A stretch of DNA of 64,000 nt from Bacteroidota bacterium (lineage in GTDB: Bacteria > Bacteroidota > JABWAT01): assembly GCA_020161835.1 (NCBI GenBank), contig JAIUNL010000001.1, positions 434,001-498,000 on the forward strand, read 5' to 3'. Under the pieces are notes generated by a model that ran no database searches, was not told the origin of the DNA, and saw only the letters and a program-made list of their open reading frames with translations. Shown one piece after another: positions 15,992 to 24,958 of the stretch; the stretch's first letter is position 1; each line of letters starts with the position of its first letter. The translations under genes and the position numbers were made by a program.

Positions 15992-18232
15992 TCAGAATTT
16001 TGCAGTAACACCTACAATTGGCATAATTCCAAAATCCAATTTTGGCGTTTTGATGATTGTACCTGAATCGTCGGCCTTGAAGGAATAGGAGGTAATGTTA
16101 TCCCTGTTATACACATTCCACAAATCCAGATAGGCGGTTAAAGACCAGCCACTGAAATTGACCTGTTTATCAACCCGTACATCGATTTTGTGATAATCTG
16201 GATATCTGGCTGAATTTTTGGGTCCGTCAACCAGATGATACTTGCCATTTTTCTGTAAAACACCAGAAACCGGTGTGTAAGGATTCCCTGAAGCATACTG
16301 AAATTTTGCTCCGATCTGCCAGCCATCTCCAATTTCCATTCCGGCAAGCAGATTGATGATGTGCGGACGGTCGAATTCAAAAGCATACTCAGGAAGTGAA
16401 CCGTCATCCTGGCGTTTTGACACAGAATACGAATAGGACGCACTCCCTGAAATCCCGCCGGTGAATTTCTTTTGAAGCGAAAATTCAATTCCCTGAGCAT
16501 ACCCTTTTCCTGAATTCAGCAATAAATTTGAACTGTCTGGAGCAACGATCACATTTGAAAGATCTTTATAATAAGCTTCAACCGTCAGACGGGTATCATC
16601 TGCCAGCCGGTGTTCAATACCCGCAACATAATGAATTGCGGTGCTGTACTTTAAGTTGAGATTTCTTGGATCGGGTGAGATTTGATAACTTGCCGGTGAT
16701 TGAATATACTTTCCCCAGGCAAAATTGAGAGCTGTTGATTCGAGAAAACGCCATGAAAGTGACAATCTCGGGCTTATACTTCCCTGATTTATCAAAGCAA
16801 AATGATCATAACGCAAACCGGCCGAAAACGTTAACGGGTCGAAAATCCGATAGGTTGACTGAAGGAAAACCGCAGTTTTTGTGGTAGCAGCCGGGCGGAA
16901 TGAAATGGTTGTTGCCGGAATAATGGTTCCGGTTCGGGTGGTGTCTTCGGGCGTCCAGGAAATGTTTTTTGAATCAATCGACTTTCCAAGTGCCCCGATC
17001 TTAAGATCAAGAATAGAAGAAACCTGATAAGTTAACTCTGACTTCAAAGTCAGTTCGTTTTCCAGAATATCTTCACCCCGCAAGGTATGGTCAGACTGAG
17101 TTCCCTGATTGGTTGTCCACCCGTTTCCGGTATGAGATAACGTGGTCATTAAAAATGCTTTGTCTGAAAGAAGCAACCGCCAGTTGACACCGAAAGCAGA
17201 ACCGAAATCATCCCTGACGAGATAATCATATTTGCTGTTGCCGGCTGATTCTTTGGTTGTGCCGATCCGGTCGATCTGATCAATATAGTAGAATCCCACA
17301 AAGCTGAGCCGGTTGTTCACATTGATGTCGTAGGTGATTTTTCCGACGGCGTCATAATAACGGGGTGCAGCCGGCCGGTCCATGATGGAAGTCAGAATGT
17401 CAAGAAATCCACGTCTGACGGATAGAATCATCGAACTGTTACCAATAAGTGGACCATCAATCATCGCACCAAATCCGCCAATGTTCAGATTGACATCCGA
17501 GTTGTACACTTCTTTATTTCCGTCCTGGATTTTCATATCAAAAACCGAAGACATTTTATCACCGAATTTGGCGGGAAATCCACCAGAAAGAAAATCCACT
17601 TTTTCAAGCAGGGCTGGATTCACAATGCTGATAATTCCCATCGATTCGCCGGTTCTTGCAAAGTGAATCGGGTTGTAAATTTCAATATTATCAAGCAGAG
17701 TCAGATTTTCATCCGGACTTCCGCCCCGAACAATCAGCTGAGCACTTTTTCCGCCGGCAGTTGCAACACCGGGCATGGATTGCATCACCCTGAAAATATC
17801 TTCTGCCGAACCTGGTGAACGTCGGATTTCTTCGGGTGTGAGTGATCTGATGCTGACAACATTATCGGCAGGTTTTGCAAAGTAATCACTCTCGACACTG
17901 ATTTCTTCGATAGATAAGGATGAGGTTTTCAGTTCAAAAGTAACCTTTTTGTTCCTGAGCGGATTTACAATGACGTCTGTACTCGTTGTACTTTCATATC
18001 CCAGAAAAGATGACTTCACGCTGTACTTTCCTGCCGGTACATTTTTAATGACATAATACCCGTTATCGTTACAGGCGGCTCCCATTGAAGTCCCCATAAT
18101 GATAACATTTGCACCGGGTAAAGGTTGTTTGGTTATGACATCCCTGACTTCACCGGAAATTGAACCTGTGCTGGTTTGGGAATAAATAATTGAGGGAAAA
18201 AGAAGTAAAAGAAGAAAAGAGAAACGATGCAT
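15992..18232 (-). CDS. TonB-dependent outer-membrane receptor
   Basis: The 746-residue receptor has a signal peptide (to about residue 18), a carboxypeptidase-regulatory-like domain ('GSISGEVRDVITKQPLPGANV', about 22-100), a plug domain ('EEIRRSPGSAEDIFRVMQSMPGV', 'LIVRGGSPDENLTLLDNIEI') and a beta-barrel ending in 'IVGVTAKF' with a terminal aromatic residue. Such receptors import large or scarce ligands across the outer membrane using the proton motive force. There is no SusD partner, and the length is short for a SusC, so a siderophore, vitamin or peptide is as likely as a glycan. The ligand cannot be inferred. It is monocistronic. Confidence 0.92.
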   Translation of the reverse strand: MHRFSFLLLLLFPSIIYSQTSTGSISGEVRDVITKQPLPGANVIIMGTSMGAACNDNGYYVIKNVPAGKYSVKSSFLGYESTTSTDVIVNPLRNKKVTFELKTSSLSIEEISVESDYFAKPADNVVSIRSLTPEEIRRSPGSAEDIFRVMQSMPGVATAGGKSAQLIVRGGSPDENLTLLDNIEIYNPIHFARTGESMGIISIVNPALLEKVDFLSGGFPAKFGDKMSSVFDMKIQDGNKEVYNSDVNLNIGGFGAMIDGPLIGNSSMILSVRRGFLDILTSIMDRPAAPRYYDAVGKITYDINVNNRLSFVGFYYIDQIDRIGTTKESAGNSKYDYLVRDDFGSAFGVNWRLLLSDKAFLMTTLSHTGNGWTTNQGTQSDHTLRGEDILENELTLKSELTYQVSSILDLKIGALGKSIDSKNISWTPEDTTRTGTIIPATTISFRPAATTKTAVFLQSTYRIFDPLTFSAGLRYDHFALINQGSISPRLSLSWRFLESTALNFAWGKYIQSPASYQISPDPRNLNLKYSTAIHYVAGIEHRLADDTRLTVEAYYKDLSNVIVAPDSSNLLLNSGKGYAQGIEFSLQKKFTGGISGSASYSYSVSKRQDDGSLPEYAFEFDRPHIINLLAGMEIGDGWQIGAKFQYASGNPYTPVSGVLQKNGKYHLVDGPKNSARYPDYHKIDVRVDKQVNFSGWSLTAYLDLWNVYNRDNITSYSFKADDSGTIIKTPKLDFGIMPIVGVTAKF

Positions 18233-18418
18233 AAAGAAATCTTTCCAAATGACGAAACATGATTTAATGTCACTTGGAGCACGGATTCTTTAAAAAGAGT
18301 CAAATGTCTAAAGTTGAAATTCTGTTAGATTGGGTATTCTTTGAGCCAAAATGCCGAAAAAGGTCTTTTATTCGTCATTTTGGCTCAATTCAGCTAGAAA
18401 AAATAAATTTGAAAGATT

Positions 18419-19342
18419 TCACTTTCCTAAAATCTTCAACCCTTTTACACCCGGCAATTTCAGTTTGAATAAACCTCCCGGCGTGTCACCTTCTCCGCCG
18501 ATTGCACCGGTGATCACGAGTTCATCCATCAGTTCGCCGGTGAAAGCCACATTGCTTGTTGTCAGATTTCCGGCTGGATATGAGTTGAGCAATTCCCCAT
18601 CGGGACTGATCACCTGAACCGTTTTCATGCCCCAGTGCGCAATGTAAATATTCCCTTTTTCGTCGAGACAAAGTCCGTCGGGGTAGTTACCGATTTGCTC
18701 ACCTGTTTTATTCGGCAGATAAGCCAGAACCGATTGATTTTTTACGACTCCGGGTGAGACGACTTCAAAAGTTAAAATCCGGTTCCGGTTGGCTTCGCCG
18801 ACGATCAGGGTTTTTCCGCCGGGAAGTAAAATCACGCCATTCGGGAAAGCGAATCCATCGGCAACCAAATGGGTTTTTCCATCCTTGTCGACATAATGAA
18901 CCGTTCCGATGGGGTTTTTCTCATCACTTCCACCCGGATCAGTGAAATAAAATCCGCCATTGTCCAGATCGAGGGACAAATCATTGGGTGAACGGAGAGG
19001 AACCGAATCACACTTCGTTGAAACCGACCGGATGAGCGATCCGTTTTTATCGAGCAGATCAACTGATTTGGCAGCACAAACAAGATGATTTCCGTCAGGC
19101 AGGATTTTATGTCCGTTCGGACCCGGGATTTTCGCCCAGAGAACCGGTTTGTTATCGGTGCCGAATTTATAAATTTCACCGGTTTTGGTTACTGAGGCGT
19201 ACCCGTTTCCGTCCTGATCAAAAACAATTCCTTCACAATAGGCTGGCAGCTCGGCCAGTTTTTCGGGAGAAACTGAACTTGAAGAGGGAAGACCGGAACA
19301 GGCTGAAAGCAGAAGGAAGGGAAGGATGTTTTGGATGTTCAT
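18419..19342 (-). CDS. SMP-30/gluconolactonase-like lipoprotein
   Basis: The 307-residue protein has a lipoprotein signal (LLLSAC, cysteine at residue 15) followed by a six-bladed propeller of the SMP-30/gluconolaconase/LRE type. Its repeats include 'YCEGIVFDQDGNGYAS', 'SPNDLSLDLDNGGFYFTDPGG', 'FPNGVILLPGGKTLIV' and 'YPDGLCLDEKGNIYIAHWG'. The N and D residues in 'SPNDL' and 'YPDGL' match the usual divalent-metal site, so a lactonase activity is possible. The substrate is unknown. It is a single gene, and the lipid anchor places it in the envelope. Confidence 0.85.
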   Translation of the reverse strand: MNIQNILPFLLLSACSGLPSSSSVSPEKLAELPAYCEGIVFDQDGNGYASVTKTGEIYKFGTDNKPVLWAKIPGPNGHKILPDGNHLVCAAKSVDLLDKNGSLIRSVSTKCDSVPLRSPNDLSLDLDNGGFYFTDPGGSDEKNPIGTVHYVDKDGKTHLVADGFAFPNGVILLPGGKTLIVGEANRNRILTFEVVSPGVVKNQSVLAYLPNKTGEQIGNYPDGLCLDEKGNIYIAHWGMKTVQVISPDGELLNSYPAGNLTTSNVAFTGELMDELVITGAIGGEGDTPGGLFKLKLPGVKGLKILGK

Positions 19343-19525
19343 GGTGGTTTCCTGATTTTGACTATGATTTGCCCATTATAGTGAATTGGTTTGAAAAAAT
19401 CCTTTAAAAAGCAATTTGAAGAAAAATCAATTCCCCTTTTCGGGTGATGATTTTTTTGCATTTTCTCCGGAATTTTGAAAGAGTGAGAATTATTTGGTCA
19501 GGTCGTTGAAAATTCAGGAGGATTT

Positions 19526-20302
19526 ATGCAAGGTAAAATGGGAATAATGGTCATCGTTCTGGCTGGATTGGTTTTTTCCTGCTCAGACAACTCAACCGAC
19601 GGCGGTGCAAAAAACGATCCCGGCACACAACCGTCAGATCTGCCCTCATCCGGATTGGTGGCCTGGTATCCGCTTGATGGAAATGCGGTCGATGGATCGT
19701 CAAATAAAAATGACGGAACAATCGGTGGCGGAAGTCCGGCTGCAGCTCCAAACCGGAAGGGAACTGCAGGTAAAGCAACTGTTTTCAACGGAACAACAGA
19801 TTATTTCACCATCCCAACATCTTCGTCTCTCGAATCACCCGATACGGCTTTAACACTTGCTGTTTGGGTGAATACAAATGCCCTTGCTTCAATCTGGGCA
19901 TCCCCTTTGGCAAAATCGAATACCTCTGCTGAAGCTCTTTACAGAATCGGGTACAGTCCGTATTCTGCCTATGGCGTGTTTAATGGCATGACTCTCACCT
20001 TTTCCGGAACAATTGAAATTAAGTCGTGGGTTTTTCTTGCTATCACGTACTCAAAAGCATACGGGAAAATGGTTTTCTACAGGAATGGTGAAAAATTTGG
20101 CGAAGTTGCAGGAAACATTACCCCCGGAACAGATAAAAAAGGTAATCTGGAAATTGGCAGAGACACTCCCTACTCCACAGAATATTTTAATGGCTCAATT
20201 GACGATCTCCGTATTTACAACCGGGCATTGACTTCAGCTGAAATCAAAAAACTGTACGGAGAGCGACGAGGTGGTTCGGAATGGTTAAGGGTCAATGATT
20301 AA
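19526..20302 (+). CDS. LamG-domain lipoprotein
   Basis: The 258-residue protein carries a lipoprotein signal (LVFSC, about residue 19) and a low-complexity linker. It is followed by one concanavalin-like LamG/pentraxin domain: 'LVAWYPLDGNAVDGSSNKNDG' opens it and 'SIDDLRIYNRALTSAEIKKLY' closes it. Such domains bind carbohydrates or act as adhesion modules. AGGAGGA precedes the ATG at 19526. The final residues (about GGSEWLRVND) are encoded by heptad array H5, so the natural end of the LamG domain has been extended by repeat DNA. Confidence 0.88.
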   Translation: MQGKMGIMVIVLAGLVFSCSDNSTDGGAKNDPGTQPSDLPSSGLVAWYPLDGNAVDGSSNKNDGTIGGGSPAAAPNRKGTAGKATVFNGTTDYFTIPTSSSLESPDTALTLAVWVNTNALASIWASPLAKSNTSAEALYRIGYSPYSAYGVFNGMTLTFSGTIEIKSWVFLAITYSKAYGKMVFYRNGEKFGEVAGNITPGTDKKGNLEIGRDTPYSTEYFNGSIDDLRIYNRALTSAEIKKLYGERRGGSEWLRVND

Positions 20303-20310
20303 TGGTTAAT
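20283..20310 (+). repeat. Heptad repeat array H5, contains the LamG gene stop codon
   Basis: Four tandem units read GGTTAAG, GGTCAAT, GATTAAT, GGTTAAT. The stop codon TAA (20300-20302) lies in the third unit. The units match array H3 at 8204-8231. Confidence 0.75.
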
Positions 20311-20530
20311 TGAAACATGGCAATTAGCGCCGGACCCCGAGTTCAGCCGCAGGCTGATTATCGAGGGGCTAGGTGGATTCGGAAAACCAAAAACCAATGG
20401 TTCTCCCCTTTTCAAAAGGGGAGATGCCGAAGGCAGAGGGGTTGGATTTGTCTCAGTTTCGTCCGGAAAAAGAGCACATTAATATTTGAATTTATTGCCC
20501 GGACGATTTTGATTTGCTGATTTTTGTATT

Positions 20531-20625
20531 CCGTCAGCTAAAGCAGACGGCAATAAAACACCACCAAATAGCAATAACTCTGAACTTTCGTGTTGATTCG
20601 GATTGCCGTCTGCTTTAGTGGACGG
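20531..20625. repeat. Inverted pair of the CCGTC(A)GCTAAAGCAGACGG module
   Basis: The left arm (20531-20555) reads CCGTCAGCTAAAGCAGACGG followed by CAAT. The right arm (20602-20625) is its near reverse complement. A single copy lies at 56210-56236. The arms themselves contain short inverted repeats (CCGTC...GACGG). Confidence 0.8.
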
Positions 20626-20740
20626 TTAATTTGGAAAAAAAATGGGTTTTAACCCAAAATCCTCTCTAAATCCCACGAAACCGTGAGTATCCTTTCCCAC
20701 CATTCCTTCTCCTCGGCTTGTTATTCATTCCCTTAAAAGA

Positions 20741-20748
20741 TAGATTTG
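20741..20748 (+). promoter_or_regulatory. -7 element for the 20786 lipoprotein gene
   Basis: TAGATTTG matches TAnnTTTG, with TTGT about 20 bases upstream as a -33 candidate and the ATG 37 bases downstream. Confidence 0.5.
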
Positions 20749-20785
20749 CAAGTGGAAATCAAAACCCAATCTACCCGGGAATTTC

Positions 20786-21856
20786 ATGACGTTTAAACAG
20801 TCTGGTCTGCTTTTTTTCCTGGTTCTTTCCCTTGGTTTGCCCGCCTGTGATCAACCTACCGAACCCAAAGACAACCCCGGTCCCGATACGACGAGTCATA
20901 ATTTTGTGTGGCGGGTGGATACGTTGGGTGGACCTTTTTCAACCGCAATCAGCATTGAAATAGTAAATGAAAATGAAATTTATGTTGGGGGTGAATTCTT
21001 TGTTTACCCGGATCCAAATGATCTCTCAGTAAGTGACCGGTTTAATCTGGCGGTTTGGGATGGGAATAAGTGGACATTGAAGAAAATTCTTTTTGTTGGT
21101 TACAATAATGCCCCACCTTATGTAGAGCCAATCAAAATTATCAAACACTTTGAAAATGGACATTTGTTGCTGGTAAGCAACTTCAACTCAGTTGCAAAGT
21201 ATGATGGTAAAACATGGTCAAGTTTTTATACACTTGATGGAAAAGACAAAAAATACTGTTGGGCAAGATCAGAAACCGATATTTATTTTGCAGGATACAA
21301 CGGTTCTTTCACTCACTATAATGGATCAACCTTTACCACGATTTCCACCGGTGTTACCAACCACTTTATTGATATCTGGGGGGATGATAAAAACGTTTGG
21401 ATTACCAGTGATGACCGGTCTACAACTGCGTTTGCTTTTGGTGAGTATAACGGAAATACTTTTAGAATGATTGATAGCAATCCAAATGGTGAAAGCAGAT
21501 TTCCGTATGGTTACATCTCTGTTTGTAAACCATCGCAAAACTCGCCATTGTTTCTACTTTTACAAGGAAATACAATCGAGGTTAGCAGCACCAATCCCTA
21601 TAAATATAAAGTTATATATAATCATATAGAATCGGGTTATTATTTTTATTGGTTACGGGGAAATGCTGCCAATGACTTATATATGGGTGACTGGAACACC
21701 CAAAGCTTTTCACACTTTAATGGGAAAACCTGGAAGGCTTTTACCGTCAATTTTGAAGGTCAGGAGGCGTTTACAGTAAAAGGAAATTTAATAGCAGGTT
21801 GTGGGAATGACAGTAATATCAATCCGCCGAGAGTTTATGTAGCCAGACACTTTTAA
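20786..21856 (+). CDS. Propeller-like hypothetical lipoprotein
   Basis: The 356-residue protein has a lipoprotein signal (LGLPAC, cysteine at about residue 21) and a proline-rich linker. It then has several short repeats of the form 'Y(D/N)GKTW' ('YDGKTWSSF', 'FNGKTWKAF', 'YNGNTFRM', 'WDGNKWTLK'). These are spaced as in beta-propeller blades, so a six- or seven-bladed surface propeller is likely. No enzyme motif is visible and I do not recognise the family. It has its own -7 element and is not obviously in an operon. Confidence 0.72.
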   Translation: MTFKQSGLLFFLVLSLGLPACDQPTEPKDNPGPDTTSHNFVWRVDTLGGPFSTAISIEIVNENEIYVGGEFFVYPDPNDLSVSDRFNLAVWDGNKWTLKKILFVGYNNAPPYVEPIKIIKHFENGHLLLVSNFNSVAKYDGKTWSSFYTLDGKDKKYCWARSETDIYFAGYNGSFTHYNGSTFTTISTGVTNHFIDIWGDDKNVWITSDDRSTTAFAFGEYNGNTFRMIDSNPNGESRFPYGYISVCKPSQNSPLFLLLQGNTIEVSSTNPYKYKVIYNHIESGYYFYWLRGNAANDLYMGDWNTQSFSHFNGKTWKAFTVNFEGQEAFTVKGNLIAGCGNDSNINPPRVYVARHF

Positions 21857-21965
21857 ACCAGACACCACCCCTTCACCATTTCCCGGTTTCTTCTGCGCCA
21901 GTCCGTGAGATTTGCGGGAAAACGTCTCACGCAGATGTCACGGATAAAAAATTTGTATTTCAATT

Positions 21966-22042
21966 AACCTTCAACCTTGAGCCTTTAACCTTAACCCCGC
22001 CTTTCCCAAGCTGTTACCTTACGCCTTAAGCCTTACACCTGC
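21966..22042 (-). repeat. Heptad repeat arrays H6a and H6b
   Basis: The first array (21966-21993) reads AACCTTC, AACCTTG, AGCCTTT, AACCTTA. The second (22015-22042) reads TACCTTA, CGCCTTA, AGCCTTA, CACCTGC. Both keep an exact seven-base period. They lie upstream of tgt and are not next to a stop codon. Confidence 0.65.
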
Positions 22043-22084
22043 ATTTCCCCCTGCACTTCATTTTCCATTCAGGCTTCCGGTTCC

Positions 22085-22092
22085 TACCTTTG
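22085..22092 (+). promoter_or_regulatory. -7 element of tgt, predicted leaderless start
   Basis: TACCTTTG matches TAnnTTTG and ends six bases before the ATG at 22099, so transcription should begin at or next to the start codon. A TTTTCC run about 20 bases upstream is the -33 candidate. No Shine-Dalgarno sequence is present. Confidence 0.55.
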
Positions 22093-22098
22093 CACCCT

Positions 22099-23250
22099 AT
22101 GAAAAAACTGACCTTCGACTTACTCAAAACTGATGACGGCGGTTCAAAAGCCCGTGCCGGCGTTATTCACACCGAACGTGGTGATATTGAAACTCCGATT
22201 TTTATGCCGGTCGGAACCCGGGCAACTGTTCGGGGCGTGCCTGAACGTGATTTACACAATGCCGGTGCTCAGATTATTCTCGGCAACACGTACCATCTTT
22301 ATCTTCGTCCGGGAAATGAAGTTCTCATTTCGCAGGGCGGACTTCACAAATTTGCGTCCTGGCCAAAACCCATCCTGACCGATTCCGGCGGATATCAGGT
22401 TTTTTCTCTGGCCAAACTCAGAAAATTAACTGCAGACGGCGTCACCTTCCGTTCACATATTGATGGATCTTCGCATTTTTTCACGCCCGAAAGTGTGATT
22501 GAAGCGCAACGGGCTATCGGTTCTGATATCATGATGGTGCTTGATGAATGTCCGCCTCACCCCTGCGAGCATATTTACGCCAAAAACTCGAACGAAATCA
22601 CCATGAAATGGGCAAAACGGTGTCAGGTGGCCGTTGAGAATTCGGAACCGCTGTATGGCAAACATCAGGCGTTATTCCCCATTGTTCAGGGTTCGGTTTA
22701 CAAAGATCTGAGAGAATATTCTGCGAAAACCCTGGTGGATATGGATTTTGAAGGATACGCCATTGGCGGACTTTCAGTGGGTGAGCCGATTCCGCTCCTG
22801 TATGAATTCACCGATTTCACGACTGATTTTCTGCCGAAGGATAAACCCCGATATCTGATGGGCGTTGGAACTCCGGCGAATCTGCTGGAAGGAATTGCCC
22901 GCGGAATCGATATGTTCGATTGTGTGATGCCAACCCGGAACGGCAGAAATGCCACAATTTTCACCCGGATGGGCGGAATGAACATCAAGAACATGCGGTA
23001 CATTAACGATCCGCGCCCGATTGATGAAGCCTGCACGTGTTACGCCTGTACCACTTATTCAAGATCGTACATCCGGCATTTGTTTACCGTTCAGGAAATG
23101 CTGGCTCCGATGCTGGCCAGTATTCACAATATTCATTTTTATCTGGAAATTATGAAAGAAGCCCGGAAGCACATTCTTGACGGAACCTGGTCAGCCTGGT
23201 ATCCGGGAATGGCCGCAACCGTTGGCGGTAAAATGGTGGATGGCCAATAA
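22099..23250 (+). CDS. tgt: Queuine tRNA-ribosyltransferase
   Basis: Tgt exchanges guanine-34 of GUN anticodons for preQ1 in bacteria, a step of queuosine synthesis. The 383-residue protein has the TIM-barrel signatures 'LTDSGGYQVFSL' (D95), 'GYAIGGLSVGEP', 'DMFDCVMPTRNGRN' with the expected nucleophile D274, and the zinc site C312, C314, C317 with H343. I use the ATG at 22099 rather than the TTG at 22090 because the -7 promoter element overlaps the TTG and the family starts near this position. The lack of a Shine-Dalgarno fits leaderless translation. The other queuosine genes are not in the window. Confidence 0.97.
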   Translation: MKKLTFDLLKTDDGGSKARAGVIHTERGDIETPIFMPVGTRATVRGVPERDLHNAGAQIILGNTYHLYLRPGNEVLISQGGLHKFASWPKPILTDSGGYQVFSLAKLRKLTADGVTFRSHIDGSSHFFTPESVIEAQRAIGSDIMMVLDECPPHPCEHIYAKNSNEITMKWAKRCQVAVENSEPLYGKHQALFPIVQGSVYKDLREYSAKTLVDMDFEGYAIGGLSVGEPIPLLYEFTDFTTDFLPKDKPRYLMGVGTPANLLEGIARGIDMFDCVMPTRNGRNATIFTRMGGMNIKNMRYINDPRPIDEACTCYACTTYSRSYIRHLFTVQEMLAPMLASIHNIHFYLEIMKEARKHILDGTWSAWYPGMAATVGGKMVDGQ

Positions 23251-23356
23251 TGGGGTCGGATTTGTACGGGCGTAATTGTTGTTGTGGGATTTTTGGGGGG
23301 CCGTTTTAAAAGGTTGATTTTTTTATAAAATTTCATGGATTTGCTTCGCAGAATTA

Positions 23357-23448
23357 TCATTTCCCGCTTTCGCGGGAATGACAACCTTCCTAAAACAATG
23401 GAAAACAACTATAATGTCATCCCCGTGAAGACGGGGATCCAGTATTTT
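23357..23448. repeat. Two GTCAT-type stem-loop repeats
   Basis: 23357-23382 holds TTCCCGCTTTCGCGGGAATGAC. 23415-23448 holds GTCAT-CCCCGTGAAGACGGGG-ATCCAGTATTTT. They lie between the convergent tgt and apbE genes. Confidence 0.75.
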
Positions 23449-23462
23449 AGCCCCCATTGGTT

Positions 23463-24446
23463 TCAAATTATCTCATAATCCCTGATCAGCCCCGAAGATT
23501 TCCATCCATCCGCCTGAACCGGATTGAGATATCCTGCGGTTGAAAAAATATCAGCATCGGTGGCTGTTTTTGTGATAACTGAAAACGACAGTTCCGGCTC
23601 TGAGGGTTTCCCTGAACGTGGGTCAATCAAATGTCCCCAACTTTGAGAAGAACCTGAAGACCGGCGGTTCTGGTAAGAGCCAGACGTTGAAACCGCACAA
23701 TCGGTAACCTGCAAAACCGGTGATTTTTCCGGATCAGCCGGATTTAGAATGGTAACTTCCCAGGTTTCAGACTCAGGTGAACGCCCCGAAATAAACAAAT
23801 CTCCGCTGAAGTTGATCAGAAAATTGTCAATTCCATCCGATTTTAAAATTTTCACGGCCTCATCAACCGCAAATCCACACCCGATTCCGCCCAGATCCAC
23901 TTTTGATTTTTCGTTTAGCAGTCCAGCCGAATTGCCTTCAATTTCGAGATTCCGGATGCCGATTGCACTTTCCAGCTGAGCCAGTTCACGGTCTGTTGGC
24001 GGGATGATTTTTTCATCGGCGTCTGCACGGAATCCATACAATTGCATCAGCGGTTCAATGGTGACATCAAAATATCCGGCCGATTGTTCTGAAGCCCGGA
24101 TTGCCTTGTTAAGAATCGAAAGGGTTTCAGGAGATAGTGCGACTGGCTCTTTCCCTGCTGACCGGTTCATCCTGGAAATTTCTGAATCCGGCTGATAAAC
24201 CGAAAAAAGGGATTCCAGTTCTTTGATCCGGCTCATTACTTTTCTGACGGATTCCAGTGCCAGCTTCCGGTCGGACGTGTACAGATCAAATGAAACCACT
24301 GAACCCATCGCAAAAGACGACTTCTGAACCAGTTCGAGTTGTTCACCATGAGCTGAATACCTGAACGGAAACGCAGAAACAACCCGCGAAACCGGGAACA
24401 TCAGACCGGCAACCGAAGCTATTTTTAAAAAATCCCGTCTGTTCAT
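23463..24446 (-). CDS. apbE: FAD:protein FMN transferase (ApbE)
   Basis: ApbE attaches FMN through a phosphoester bond to a threonine of target flavoproteins, outside the cytoplasm. The 327-residue protein begins with a twin-arginine-like signal (MNRRDFLKIAS). It has the family blocks 'SSFAMGSVVSFDLY', 'VDLGGIGCGFAVD', 'LINFSGDLF', 'HLIDPRSGKP' and 'TATDADIFSTAGYL', where the aspartates bind magnesium. The ATG at 24446 overlaps the upstream stop codon (ATGA). A longer frame to 24593 would place the signal internally. It is the last gene of a cluster that also encodes a protein with the ApbE target motif (24955-25485), so that protein is the likely substrate. Confidence 0.92.
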   Translation of the reverse strand: MNRRDFLKIASVAGLMFPVSRVVSAFPFRYSAHGEQLELVQKSSFAMGSVVSFDLYTSDRKLALESVRKVMSRIKELESLFSVYQPDSEISRMNRSAGKEPVALSPETLSILNKAIRASEQSAGYFDVTIEPLMQLYGFRADADEKIIPPTDRELAQLESAIGIRNLEIEGNSAGLLNEKSKVDLGGIGCGFAVDEAVKILKSDGIDNFLINFSGDLFISGRSPESETWEVTILNPADPEKSPVLQVTDCAVSTSGSYQNRRSSGSSQSWGHLIDPRSGKPSEPELSFSVITKTATDADIFSTAGYLNPVQADGWKSSGLIRDYEII

Positions 24447-24958
24447 GGCTTTTCTGCTCCGTCCGGATTTAAAAACCACAATTCCGCAAGCATAAGAACG
24501 ACCATGACCGCAACCGAGACAAACATCGAAATCCCGCTGAGGATAACCACCCAGACAAACCATCCGGCTTCGGGAATGAACCTGAGAATCCACAAGCCGC
24601 CAAAGGTCGTAACCAGTGCCAGAAGAGGTTCAACCATGAGAAAAGTTTTCCATTTTCCCTTCAGAATGGAAGAAAACCAGAACAAGCCGCCCAGAATAAA
24701 GAAAATTGAACTGAGACCCAGAATGTGATTGTGGGTTGTCAGCAGCATGTCCTTGACTGATTTTTCAAACTTCAGTTCTGCGTTTGGGTCTGCTGCCGGA
24801 TCGCTGCCCTTGTATTGTTCTGTGATCCCTTTTGGCTTCAGTTCGGTTTCATTTCTCACAAACGCCAGACCGAGAAAATACCCGATCGAGGTCACAATCA
24901 GATAAACGGAAACAAAGGTTTTGAGGGCAGAAGGCCAGTTTCTTAACGGATAAGTCAT
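24443..24958 (-). CDS. Four-TM inner-membrane protein of the FMN/ApbE cluster
   Basis: The 171-residue protein has four hydrophobic segments (about 12-32, 74-94, 104-124 and 131-160) and a polar periplasmic-size loop after the first. The second segment begins 'LLTTHNHILGLSSIFF', where the paired histidines H75 and H77 could serve as haem or metal ligands. I do not recognise the family. It overlaps both neighbours by four bases (ATGA on each side). This makes it an obligate part of the FMN-binding protein/ApbE operon and a candidate membrane anchor or electron carrier for it. Confidence 0.78.
   Translation of the reverse strand: MTYPLRNWPSALKTFVSVYLIVTSIGYFLGLAFVRNETELKPKGITEQYKGSDPAADPNAELKFEKSVKDMLLTTHNHILGLSSIFFILGGLFWFSSILKGKWKTFLMVEPLLALVTTFGGLWILRFIPEAGWFVWVVILSGISMFVSVAVMVVLMLAELWFLNPDGAEKP

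Larger units (their letters stand above)
20303..20785. repeat. Gene-free spacer with several repeat modules
   Basis: The spacer holds CCCCGAGTTCAGCC...GGCTGATTATCGAGGGG (20334-20369, also at 40244-40279), an inverted CCCCTTTTCAAAAGGGG block (about 20405-20421), and an inverted pair of the CCGTCAGCTAAAGCAGACGGCAAT module. A -7 element lies at 20741-20748. I see no gene. Confidence 0.7.

Noticed and set aside
24447-24593. N-terminal extension of ApbE
   Set aside because: It is an out-of-frame reading of the upstream membrane protein gene and would bury the twin-arginine-like signal.
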